From assembly GCA_965224095.1 (NCBI GenBank), contig OZ245039.1, positions 1,922,001 through 1,986,000 of the forward strand: a stretch of 64,000 nt of DNA, given 5' to 3'. Numbering within the stretch: position 1 is the stretch's first letter; each line of letters starts with the position of its first letter. A program made the translations under genes and the position numbers. This stretch comes from JBPEWY01 sp965224095 (GTDB lineage Bacteria > Bacteroidota > Bacteroidia > Flavobacteriales > Flavobacteriaceae). This document shows positions 9,154-16,331 of this stretch, piece by piece. Below the pieces are notes generated by a model. That model was not told the DNA's origin and made no database searches. It saw nothing but the letters and a program-made list of their open reading frames with translations.

Positions 9154-10119
9154 TTGAAAAGAAAGCTTTTTACATTTTTAAAAATCTTTGTCCCGATAAT
9201 ATTCGGGATACTCGTTATTTGGTACTTTTACTATAACATTTCCGACACGCACCGGCATAAAATAATTACCTATATACAGCAAGCTCCCTACGGATGGGTA
9301 GCGCTATCATTGATCTTGGCAGTATTAAGTCATCTTTCCAGGGCTTACCGGTGGAAGTATTTATTAGACCCACTGGGATATCGCCCGAGATTGATTAACA
9401 GTTTTATAGCAGTTATGGCAGGATATTTTGCTAATTTGGGCGTTCCCAGATCAGGAGAATTCCTTCGAGCCTCCATTCTTGCGTCCAATGAACAGATTCC
9501 CTTTGAAAAGAGCTTCGGAACCATTGTTACCGAACGGGTGGTAGATTTTCTTATGCTTTTTATTTTAATCAGTATCGCCCTGGCATTCCAGTCTGAAGCC
9601 ATCCTGGGCTTCCTCAATGAAAAAGGAATCAACTACACGCGTCTGTTTGTTCTTGCCGGTTTGGGTATTTTGGGGCTATTTATATTTATACGGTTTATCA
9701 AATCCTCCTCATCAGGGTGGGCATTAAAAGTCAAAAATTTCATAACGGGACTATGGCAGGGAATAACCAGTATCCTGCATATGCGAAACAAAGGTGCTTT
9801 CGTTTTGCATACGGTGATTATCTGGACCCTTTATCTCCTTATGTTTTGGGTAATAACCTTTACCGTTCCGGGAGGTACTACACTGGGTTTTGATGCCATT
9901 CTCACCGCTTTCATTGCCGGTTCTTTTGCCATGTCGGCCACCAATGGCGGTATTGGCGTGTTTCCTCTTGCTGTTGGTAAAACGCTTGCCTTATACGGAA
10001 TAAGTGAGGCCTCCGGAGATGCTTTCGGATGGATTATGTGGATCTCCCAAACTCTTTTGGTAATTATTTTGGGAGGCCTGGCACTCCTTTTGATTCCTTT
10101 TTTTAACAAAAAAAGATAA
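9154..10119 (+). CDS. Lysylphosphatidylglycerol synthase TM region / UPF0104 family membrane protein
   Basis: A 321-aa polytopic protein with about eight hydrophobic segments, for example IFVPIIFGILVIWYF at the N-terminus and WISQTLLVIILGGLALLLIPF at the C-terminus. The segments HLSRAYRWKYLLDPLGY and GYFANLGVPRSGEFLRA are characteristic of the MprF-like flippase/UPF0104 family (PF03706). The start is a TTG one base after the panD stop; no ATG is available near the N-terminus, so translational coupling is likely. The cytosolic lysyl-transferase domain of MprF is absent, so a lipid translocation or transport role is more plausible than lipid aminoacylation. The linkage to panC and panD is probably positional rather than functional. 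Confidence 0.88.
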   Translation: MKRKLFTFLKIFVPIIFGILVIWYFYYNISDTHRHKIITYIQQAPYGWVALSLILAVLSHLSRAYRWKYLLDPLGYRPRLINSFIAVMAGYFANLGVPRSGEFLRASILASNEQIPFEKSFGTIVTERVVDFLMLFILISIALAFQSEAILGFLNEKGINYTRLFVLAGLGILGLFIFIRFIKSSSSGWALKVKNFITGLWQGITSILHMRNKGAFVLHTVIIWTLYLLMFWVITFTVPGGTTLGFDAILTAFIAGSFAMSATNGGIGVFPLAVGKTLALYGISEASGDAFGWIMWISQTLLVIILGGLALLLIPFFNKKR

Positions 10120-10190
10120 TTTTTTGCGCTTAAAACAGTTATTATAGTTGGTTAATCCAAGTATATAAATAAGGAATTAAACACATAAAC

Positions 10191-11339
10191 ATGAGAAATC
10201 TCGTAGCTGTACTTATAATTTTTTTAGTATTTCAGCAAAGCCATGCCCAGGCCAAAACAGAGACTTTTGAGTCATATAAACTTCTTGAAAAAAGAACCTT
10301 AAAACTCTATGTTCCGGAAGATTATTCCCCGGAAAAAATATATCCCCTGATTGTGGTATTGGATGCGGAATACCTGTTCGATGCCGTAATGGCCAACGCC
10401 AGGTTTTACAGCTTCTGGAATGAAATGCCGGAAGCCATTGTAATAGGCATCGATCAGAACTACAACGATATTCGCAGTGAAGACTGTGACTATAGCGACA
10501 GGGACGGGCTCCCGCAGGATAAAGGAAATCAGTTTTTTGAATTTATCGGAATGGAATTACTTCCATATATAGAAAACAAATACAATATAGCCCCTTTCCG
10601 TATGATTGTAGGTCATTCGTTAACCGCTAATTTCATTAATTATTATTTGTTTAAGGAACACCCGCTCTTTAACGCCTATATTGCCCTTGCTCCCGCCTTC
10701 GCTCCGGATATGGAATACAGAGTAGCGGAAAGGCTGAGTTCGTTTACCGATAAGAAGTTTTATTATCTGGCCACCGGAGAATTTGATGATAAAGACGATA
10801 AAAAACGAATTCAAACATTGAATTCCAATCTAAAAAGCCTCCAAAATGAAGCCATTCAGTATTACTATGACGATTTTGAAAATGCAGGACATACCTCGGT
10901 AGCCGCCTATGCCATTCCCAAGGCTTTTGATAAGATCTTTAAAGTGTTCAAACCCATTACCCCTGAGATCTACCGGGAAAAAATTCTCACTATGGAAGGG
11001 CCCGTATACGACTTTTTAACCGACAAATATGCCTCTATAGAGTCTTTATTCGGATTCAAAGAACAAATCAGTGTTAATGATATTATGGCTATTTATGCGG
11101 CCACTAAAAAGAAAAGCGATCTTGATTCCTTAAAAAACCTGTCGGATCTCTGCAAAAAAGAATATCCCGAGACCATGATGGGATTCTTTTTCGAAGCCGA
11201 ATATTACGAACAACTGGGAGAACCTAAAAAAGCATTGCGGACCTATGAAAAGGCTTTTGGAATGTCGGAAATTGATTTTATTACCAAAGACCTCGCCCTG
11301 GATAGGATTGATGCCTTAAAAGCCGATTTCGGGTGGTAA
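10191..11339 (+). CDS. Secreted alpha/beta-hydrolase, putative esterase (esterase D/IroE type)
   Basis: A 382-aa protein with a signal peptide (first ~20 residues, ending SHAQA). The hydrolase domain (about 25-260) shows IYPLIVVLDAEYLFD, the nucleophile elbow MIVGHSLTAN (GHS, Ser near 144) and a late NAGHTSVAA that supplies the likely catalytic His near 239. This pattern fits the PF00756 esterase family, which includes siderophore esterases and S-formylglutathione hydrolases. Residues from about 290 onward form a helical extension with a TPR-like unit (EAEYYEQLGEPKKALRTYEKAFGM). Substrate unknown; the predicted location is the periplasm or envelope. Confidence 0.85.
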   Translation: MRNLVAVLIIFLVFQQSHAQAKTETFESYKLLEKRTLKLYVPEDYSPEKIYPLIVVLDAEYLFDAVMANARFYSFWNEMPEAIVIGIDQNYNDIRSEDCDYSDRDGLPQDKGNQFFEFIGMELLPYIENKYNIAPFRMIVGHSLTANFINYYLFKEHPLFNAYIALAPAFAPDMEYRVAERLSSFTDKKFYYLATGEFDDKDDKKRIQTLNSNLKSLQNEAIQYYYDDFENAGHTSVAAYAIPKAFDKIFKVFKPITPEIYREKILTMEGPVYDFLTDKYASIESLFGFKEQISVNDIMAIYAATKKKSDLDSLKNLSDLCKKEYPETMMGFFFEAEYYEQLGEPKKALRTYEKAFGMSEIDFITKDLALDRIDALKADFGW

Positions 11340-11395
11340 CAGATAAAAAATCGGAATAACAATATCTCATACAAAAAACACTTTGTATTTTTAAG

Positions 11396-11417
11396 CCTCG
11401 CGAAAGCGGGGTTTTTT
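11396..11417 (+). terminator. Intrinsic terminator between the esterase gene and radA
   Basis: CCTCGC and GCGGGG pair (one G-T wobble) around a GAAA tetraloop and are followed by six T residues. It ends only 11 bases before the radA ATG, so radA needs a promoter overlapping the hairpin, or the hairpin acts as an attenuator. Confidence 0.75.
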
Positions 11418-11428
11418 AATGGGATTGT

Positions 11429-12790
11429 ATGGCTAAAACGAAAGCGACTTTTTTTTGTCAGAATTGTGGTACTCAATTTGCCAAATGGCAGGGGCAATGT
11501 GTTTCCTGCAAACAGTGGAACACCATTGTGGAGGAAGTGGTACAAAAAGAAGACAAGCGCTCCTGGAAATCCAATGGGCAGCGTACTAAACAGAGCTCAA
11601 AACCCTTAAAAATAGCGGATATCACAGCCGGTAACGATCTTCGTCTTGACACGGGAAGCCAGGAATTCAATCGTGTATTGGGAGGAGGCCTTGTTCCCGG
11701 ATCGCTTACCTTACTCGGCGGTGAGCCCGGCATTGGAAAGAGTACCCTACTGCTTCAGGTGGCTTTAAAATTACCTTATAAAACACTGTATGTATCCGGT
11801 GAAGAAAGTGAAAAGCAAATTAAAATGCGTGCCGACAGGATTTATCCCAATAGCGAAAACTGTTTTATCCTTACCGAAACCAAAACACAACAAATTTTTC
11901 GTCAGTCGGAAGCATTAAACCCCGATATTGTGGTGATCGATTCGATCCAAACGCTGCATACCGACTATATAGATTCATCGGCGGGGAGTATTTCACAGAT
12001 TCGGGAGTGCACTGCCGAGTTAATGAAATTTGCCAAGGAAACCCATACTCCGGTAATCCTTATCGGCCATATTACCAAAGACGGAAGCATTGCCGGGCCA
12101 AAGATCCTGGAGCATATGGTGGATACCGTATTGCAATTTGAAGGCGACAGAAATTATGTATACCGTATTTTACGGGTCTTAAAAAACCGGTTTGGTTCTA
12201 CCTCGGAGCTGGGCATCTACGAAATGCAGGGCAGTGGTTTGCGAGAAGTAACCAATCCGAGTGAAATACTGCTGTCTGAAAACGAAGAGCCGTTAAGCGG
12301 AACGGCAGTAGCAGCCACACTGGAAGGTATGCGGCCACTGATGATTGAAATCCAGGCACTGGTAAGTACCGCCGTATATGGCACCCCACAGCGGAGTACC
12401 ACCGGATTCAATGCCAAACGCTTGAATATGTTACTGGCCGTACTCGAAAAAAGGGCCGGATTCCGTTTGGGTGCCAAAGATGTTTTTCTGAATATTACCG
12501 GCGGGATCAGCATGGATGATCCGGCGATAGATCTGGCTGTCATAGCTGCTATTTTGTCGAGTAATGAAGATATTTCCATTGCCAAAAATATCTGTTTTGC
12601 AGCCGAGATAGGGCTCGCCGGCGAAATACGCCCGGTGCAACGCGTAGACCAGCGGATCCTGGAAGCTGAAAAACTGGGGTTTGAAACCATTTATGTCTCC
12701 AAATACAATAAGATAGGTATTAAAAATTCTTCCATTAGTATTCAACGGGTATCAAAGATCGAAGATGTGATCAGCGGATTGTTTGGGTAG
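11429..12790 (+). CDS. radA: DNA repair protein RadA
   Basis: RadA is a RecA-like ATPase that promotes branch migration in recombinational repair. The 453-aa protein has the N-terminal C4 zinc finger (Cys10, Cys13, Cys24, Cys27), the Walker A motif GGEPGIGKST from about residue 97, the Walker B strand DIVVIDSIQTL, the RadA-specific KNRFGS motif near 252 and a C-terminal Lon-protease-like domain (SMDDPAIDLAVIAAILSS). It is complete and typical. It marks the end of the conserved plus-strand block; the next 11.6 kb is accessory in character. Confidence 0.98.
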   Translation: MAKTKATFFCQNCGTQFAKWQGQCVSCKQWNTIVEEVVQKEDKRSWKSNGQRTKQSSKPLKIADITAGNDLRLDTGSQEFNRVLGGGLVPGSLTLLGGEPGIGKSTLLLQVALKLPYKTLYVSGEESEKQIKMRADRIYPNSENCFILTETKTQQIFRQSEALNPDIVVIDSIQTLHTDYIDSSAGSISQIRECTAELMKFAKETHTPVILIGHITKDGSIAGPKILEHMVDTVLQFEGDRNYVYRILRVLKNRFGSTSELGIYEMQGSGLREVTNPSEILLSENEEPLSGTAVAATLEGMRPLMIEIQALVSTAVYGTPQRSTTGFNAKRLNMLLAVLEKRAGFRLGAKDVFLNITGGISMDDPAIDLAVIAAILSSNEDISIAKNICFAAEIGLAGEIRPVQRVDQRILEAEKLGFETIYVSKYNKIGIKNSSISIQRVSKIEDVISGLFG

Positions 12791-13049
12791 TTATATTTTA
12801 TGCACCTAAAACAAATATTTGAAAGTAATTCACCTTGAAGAAAGCTATTCGATTTGGTGCTGAATTCTTGTGAATCATCACTAAAATTAGTAAACTGAAA
12901 GCAATTCACAACTAGAGTCTAATACTTTAATTTACTAATATGTCTTTTTTTACCGCTGAAAACACTTATAACATACTTGTGTTCATCTTTGAAACTTGTA
13001 ATCTGATTGTGGCTCCAGACAAAGTACATTTAAAAACTGCCCGTTATTG

Positions 13050-13086
13050 GGAAGGTAAAACCTCGCGATTAGGAAGGTAAAACCTC
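13050..13086. promoter_or_regulatory. Paired 15-base direct repeats containing an AGGT-AAA-ACCT dyad, candidate double operator
   Basis: GGAAGGTAAAACCTC occurs at 13050-13064 and again, identically, at 13072-13086. Each copy contains the interrupted palindrome AGGT-AAA-ACCT. The copies start 22 bases apart, close to two helical turns, which would place two dimeric binding sites on the same DNA face. They lie about 80-120 bases before the -7 box at 13168. Confidence 0.5.
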
Positions 13087-13167
13087 TTTTTCGATGAACT
13101 GCACTTATCTATCCCTGAATTCAGCTCAAAATTGCGCAAAATAGTATTTAAAATAGGTAAAAAATCT

Positions 13168-13175
13168 TATTTTTG
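13168..13175 (+). promoter_or_regulatory. Candidate -7 promoter element for the micro-operon
   Basis: TATTTTTG matches TAnnTTTG, 117 bases before the ATG at 13292. It would give a leader of about 110 bases that includes the hairpin at 13249-13282. Confidence 0.4.
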
Positions 13176-13248
13176 AAGTCCCTCACTCCCATAAACACTG
13201 TTAATAAATACTTGGTAATTAGTCGGTTAATAACAAGTACCATGTAGG

Positions 13249-13282
13249 TTTTTAAGGTAATTTGCTAATGCAACCTTAAAAA
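13249..13282 (+). promoter_or_regulatory. Leader hairpin immediately upstream of the lipoprotein start codon
   Basis: TTTTTAAGGT (13249-13258) and ACCTTAAAAA (13273-13282) are a perfect 10-base inverted repeat separated by 14 bases, with a further TGC/GCA pairing inside. The right arm ends 9 bases before the ATG at 13292, so the structure could cover or present the ribosome entry site. It has no T-run after it, so it is not an obvious terminator. Confidence 0.5.
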
Positions 13283-13291
13283 TCAAAACAC

Positions 13292-13447
13292 ATGAAGAAA
13301 TTTATCATCGCACTTGTTTTGTGCGTCGGATTTTCAGCTTTAATTACCTCTTGTGATGGTGGTAAAGATGAAGTTAATGAAGTAACAAAAATATATGCAG
13401 ACACAGACCCAACCAAAATTAAAAAACCAGGAGGTGGAGGGGGTTGA
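13292..13447 (+). CDS. Tiny lipoprotein (51 aa), unrecognised
   Basis: An ATG-initiated 51-codon gene. Residues 1-21 are a textbook lipoprotein signal (MKKF, hydrophobic core, lipobox LITSC with Cys21). The mature part is only about 30 residues: DGGKDEVNEVTKIYADTDPT, then a basic-proline stretch and five C-terminal glycines. I recognise no family. It is the first gene of a compact three-gene unit and its 3' end overlaps the next reading frame if that frame uses its first ATG. The position and signal suggest an envelope anchor or partner of the following membrane protein. Confidence 0.75.
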   Translation: MKKFIIALVLCVGFSALITSCDGGKDEVNEVTKIYADTDPTKIKKPGGGGG

Positions 13448-13955
13448 TTTAAAATCAGCTTTCGGAACCTTTTTAATGGCCTTATCTGGTGCAATTATGT
13501 ACATAGATAAGGTCATCGAGTTTTTTGGATATTCTTCTGATTATGAGTTCAAGTATTATGTTGACCTTGAGACATATCTTTGGACAATAACCCAAACTAT
13601 TGCACCTCTTTTAATAATTTTCAGTTTGTTTTTTAATCCCAAAAAATGGAGTTATGCCGCACCTGTTGCTGTTTTTTCGATTCAATTGATGCACATATTT
13701 AAAGATGAATATTGGATTCATAAAGATTATTTTTGGGCTTATACAGTAGCTTTTGTTCTGGCATTCGCTTTTATGATTGTGTTTATCAAAAGAATTATTA
13801 ATTGGATATCCTTGGCTGCACAAAGTTATAGGTTTAAAAGTCTTGTTAGATTCTTGTCCAGGAAAGTCTTTAAGGACATAATTCCCTATGTAAAGGACAA
13901 AGAAGAATACACTAAAAAAATTATTCAACCAACTGTTGACAGGCTCAGTGAATAA
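13395..13955 (+). CDS. Multi-pass membrane protein, unrecognised
   Basis: The frame encodes up to 186 aa. Four hydrophobic stretches are visible: about 24-45 (FGTFLMALSGAIMYIDKVI), 64-80 (YLWTITQTIAPLLIIFSLFF), 85-102 (WSYAAPVAVFSIQLMHIF) and 112-142 (AYTVAFVLAFAFMIVFIKRI), followed by a basic cytosolic-type tail to the C-terminus. Two starts are possible: ATG at 13395, inside the preceding lipoprotein gene, or ATG at 13476, 28 bases after its stop, giving 159 aa. The stop overlaps the GTG start of the next small gene, which supports coupled translation. No family is recognised. Holin-like or toxin-like membrane functions are conceivable but unsupported by a motif. Confidence 0.72.
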   Translation: MQTQTQPKLKNQEVEGVDLKSAFGTFLMALSGAIMYIDKVIEFFGYSSDYEFKYYVDLETYLWTITQTIAPLLIIFSLFFNPKKWSYAAPVAVFSIQLMHIFKDEYWIHKDYFWAYTVAFVLAFAFMIVFIKRIINWISLAAQSYRFKSLVRFLSRKVFKDIIPYVKDKEEYTKKIIQPTVDRLSE

Positions 13956-14100
13956 TAGGGATAAAATAAAGAAACTTCTAAAAAAAGGATTAATTGATCC
14001 GGATATCGCTGTAGACTTGTATGAAATTCTTAAAGTTAAATTAGAAGAGGAAAAGAAAGAAATAAAGGAGCTTATAAAGTTAAAAATAAACCACCCATAA
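13948..14100 (+). CDS. Small charged helical protein (50 aa), unrecognised
   Basis: A GTG start sits inside the final codons of the membrane-protein gene (AGTGAATAA), and the frame runs 50 codons to TAA at 14098-14100. The product is extremely rich in Lys and Glu (KLEEEKKEIKELIKLKI) and looks like a short amphipathic or coiled-coil helix with no signal peptide. The overlap with the preceding stop is typical of translational coupling. It could regulate or neutralise the membrane protein. It is too short for homology calls by eye. Confidence 0.6.
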   Translation: MNNRDKIKKLLKKGLIDPDIAVDLYEILKVKLEEEKKEIKELIKLKINHP

Positions 14101-14156
14101 GTCCGAAACAGCAATAATTTAATTTTTAAATTGTGCTTTTAATAAGTAAGCAGAGA

Positions 14157-14615
14157 TTAAATCTTGTCAGTTAAGTATAGCATAATTTCCTTATACTCGT
14201 GAGTTTTTTTAAGTTTTTCGGGCATTGCATACATGACTTTTACCACCCTCAGCAAGGCCTCTTTTTCAATAAACAGTCTATAAACATCATTACTTTGTAA
14301 AGATTCTTTTCGATAAACCAGCTCGGTCACGAAATCTTTGTCATCAAAAGCACCAAATTTTTCACGTAACTTTGACTTTGAAAGGACTGTTTCTGAACTT
14401 TTAGATATCTTCATTTCACCCTCTCCCTTCAATAACCAATTTATATTATACCCATAATAATTCGCGATTTTTTCGATATACAATTTTTTAATCTTACCTC
14501 CTTTTCTAAAATACCTAATGGTTGTTTCGGTTACATCCAAAACATCAGCTACTTCCCTATTCACAAGGTTTTCGTTTCGAATTAAAAAATCCAATCTTTT
14601 GTTAATTTCTCCCAT
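14157..14615 (-). CDS. HTH transcriptional regulator (phage-repressor-like N-terminus)
   Basis: A 152-aa protein. Residues 1-65 form a helix-turn-helix with VNREVADVLDVTETTIRYFRKG as the likely recognition region, ending in NYYGYNINWLLKGEGEM, a pattern common in CI-like/XRE regulators of Bacteroidota (INWLLTGEG). The C-terminal half is helical and lacks the Ser-Lys LexA-type protease dyad, so it should not be self-cleaving. It is convergent with the micro-operon and divergent from the RHS gene set. The inverted repeat at 14691-14719, about 75-105 bases upstream of its start, is a plausible operator. Confidence 0.82.
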   Translation of the reverse strand: MGEINKRLDFLIRNENLVNREVADVLDVTETTIRYFRKGGKIKKLYIEKIANYYGYNINWLLKGEGEMKISKSSETVLSKSKLREKFGAFDDKDFVTELVYRKESLQSNDVYRLFIEKEALLRVVKVMYAMPEKLKKTHEYKEIMLYLTDKI

Positions 14616-15114
14616 CTAATTATTTAGAATCAATTTAAATAGCAAATAATCACGAAATAAATCGAGATAATATTTGTATAAATCGATATTGTTTCGATAT
14701 TTGTATGGTACATCGAAACCAAATATAACTAAAAACAAGGGCTTTTTATAAAATGTGCCTCTGATTTATAAATCATGTCATTTGTCAGCTGCAAAGCTCT
14801 TTTAGTAAAGCAAATTATAAGGGACAGACTTTAGCTCCCCTAAACCATCCCAACTTGCTTTCCGTGCCTTCTATGAATCCAAGAGAAGCGGGGTCGCATC
14901 GAAGCGCGATTTTGTAATAACAAGATAATATTAAACAGTTAGTGTTTTGGTTGATTAGTTGACAATGATGAGGTTAAAAGGGTATGGGGCGGGAACATAA
15001 GAGAATAAAAATAGTAAACTGCAAGGTTTGTGCAGTGAGAGCAGATATTTTGGATAAGAAATTTTTCAAAAAAAATATATACATCCACATAATAATAACA
15101 AATACAAAGTATCT
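14616..15114. other. 500-base intergenic region between the HTH regulator and the RHS gene set
   Basis: I find no gene here. The left part holds the candidate operator cluster (14660-14719). The remainder, including a locally GC-richer patch at about 14860-14920, shows no tRNA-like fold that I could recognise. It should contain the promoter for the plus-strand RHS set at 15115. Confidence 0.55.
14660..14719. promoter_or_regulatory. Candidate operator cluster of the HTH regulator
   Basis: GTTTCGAT (14691-14698) and ATCGAAAC (14712-14719) form a perfect 8-base inverted repeat with a 13-base spacer. Just upstream, ATCGAGATAATATTTGTAT and AATCGAT form a diverged second copy: both copies have the order TCGA, TATTTGTAT, ATCGA. 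Two similar sites near the regulator's own start suggest autoregulation and possibly control of the rightward RHS set. Confidence 0.5.
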
Positions 15115-16284
15115 ATGTCTAAAAAACTACTTTTAATAAGCTGCTTTCTTTCTTCATTTTTAATCTGTTCCCAGGAAGAAATCTCATTTGAATATGATAC
15201 AGCGGGCAATCAGGTGCTTCGGGAAGTAATCTGTATTAATTGCGGAACAACCGCAACGGCCTTTACCTTGTATAATGCAACAACGGATCAACCCATAGGT
15301 TTGCTCACTAACGGGCAGCAAATCCCCTTATCACAGGTGGCAAATATTCCCTTAAATTTTGTGGTTGCAACAAACCCTTACCCTGTGGGTAGTGTTAAAA
15401 TGACCATCTCCGGAGATTTCACCCATACCCAAAAAGAGAATTACGAGCCTTATGCCCTCTTTGGTAATTCAGGCAGTAATTATTATGGCAATATACTCGG
15501 ATTAGGCACCTATACCCTTACGGCCACACCTTATAGTGAAAAAGACTATGGAGGAGAGCAGGGTACGCCCCTTTCCCTTACTTTTCATATTGTAGAAAAT
15601 GCCGTAACGGGGCTTACTCTGTATAATGCCAATACCGATCAACCTATGATGTTACTTACCGAAGGGCAGCAAATAAGTTTAAGCGAAGTACAAAACATTC
15701 CCCTTAATATCGTAGCTGACACAGACCCTTATCCGGTGGGTAGTGTTAAAATGGTACTTTCCGGGGGTTATAGCCATACCCAAAAAGAAAATTATGAACC
15801 CTATGCCTTATTTGGCAACTCAGGAAGCAATTATTCCGGTAGGATATTAGGTATTGGAGATTATACAGTGACTATTACTACATACAGTGCATTAAACTGG
15901 GGAGGCACTGTCGGAATTCCCTATATCGTTAACTTCTCTATAGTAGATAATCCCTCCAGTGCAAGAATTGCAGGAACAGGCACCGAAGGCGGTAAAACAC
16001 CAGAAGCTTCCCTTCAAAATAAAACTGCCGTATTAAAAGCTCCGGTATTTTATCCAAACCCGGTAAAAGAAACATTACATATCGGGTGGTTCAACACCCC
16101 GGATAAATCCGTGACAAAGATTATTGTTCTGAATGTTACCGGGCAGGTGGTTGAACAACAAAATATAACAGCGGTTGACCAAAGTGCCCAATTGCATTTT
16201 GCTGCCCTCTCCAAAGGAATTTACACGGTGATTCTGGAACACACTCATGGAGAAAGAACCGTCCAAAAAATAATTAAAAAATAG
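15115..16284 (+). CDS. T9SS-exported protein with two Ig-like modules, RHS-associated
   Basis: A 389-aa protein. It has a signal peptide (to about residue 19, ICSQ) and a short motif FEYDTAGNQVLREVICINCG with a CxxC-type pair. Two homologous modules of about 115 aa follow (about 45-160 and 163-278), each with the pattern LYNAxTDQP, a DPYPVGSVKM or NPYPVGSVKM strand and ENYEPYALFGNSGSNY. The C-terminal type A T9SS sorting domain runs from about 310 (FYPNPVKETLHI) to KIIKK. It is 47 bases upstream of the RHS gene and presumably co-transcribed. The same module type occurs twice at the N-terminus of the second RHS gene in this window (53826). It should be secreted or surface-attached and may present or anchor the RHS protein; this role is inferred. 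Confidence 0.85.
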   Translation: MSKKLLLISCFLSSFLICSQEEISFEYDTAGNQVLREVICINCGTTATAFTLYNATTDQPIGLLTNGQQIPLSQVANIPLNFVVATNPYPVGSVKMTISGDFTHTQKENYEPYALFGNSGSNYYGNILGLGTYTLTATPYSEKDYGGEQGTPLSLTFHIVENAVTGLTLYNANTDQPMMLLTEGQQISLSEVQNIPLNIVADTDPYPVGSVKMVLSGGYSHTQKENYEPYALFGNSGSNYSGRILGIGDYTVTITTYSALNWGGTVGIPYIVNFSIVDNPSSARIAGTGTEGGKTPEASLQNKTAVLKAPVFYPNPVKETLHIGWFNTPDKSVTKIIVLNVTGQVVEQQNITAVDQSAQLHFAALSKGIYTVILEHTHGERTVQKIIKK

Positions 16285-16331
16285 GCTCAAAGTCTCATTT
16301 TGAATAACATATCCCGCTAAATATACAACCC

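Larger units (their letters stand above)
12791..13291. other. 500-base non-coding stretch upstream of the micro-operon
   Basis: I see no convincing gene here. It contains two copies of GAAAGYAATTCAC (12821-12833 and 12897-12909, one mismatch), two AGGTAAAACCT dyads (13050-13086), a -7 box (13168-13175) and a hairpin just before the next start codon (13249-13282). It reads as a regulatory region rather than a decayed gene. Confidence 0.6.

Noticed and set aside
12217..12690. A 157-aa antisense frame across radA
   Set aside because: It lies wholly inside radA on the other strand, is low-complexity Ser/Ile-rich and has no start context; it is a shadow of a strongly conserved gene.
13611..14114. 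A 167-aa minus-strand frame opposite the micro-operon
   Set aside because: It overlaps both the membrane-protein and 50-aa genes; its product is a Phe/Ser-rich mirror of them. The plus-strand genes have signal, membrane and overlap features that support them instead.
14760..15000. Possible tRNA or small structured RNA between the HTH gene and the RHS set
   Set aside because: I could not form a cloverleaf or another convincing conserved fold; only short accidental complementarities are present.
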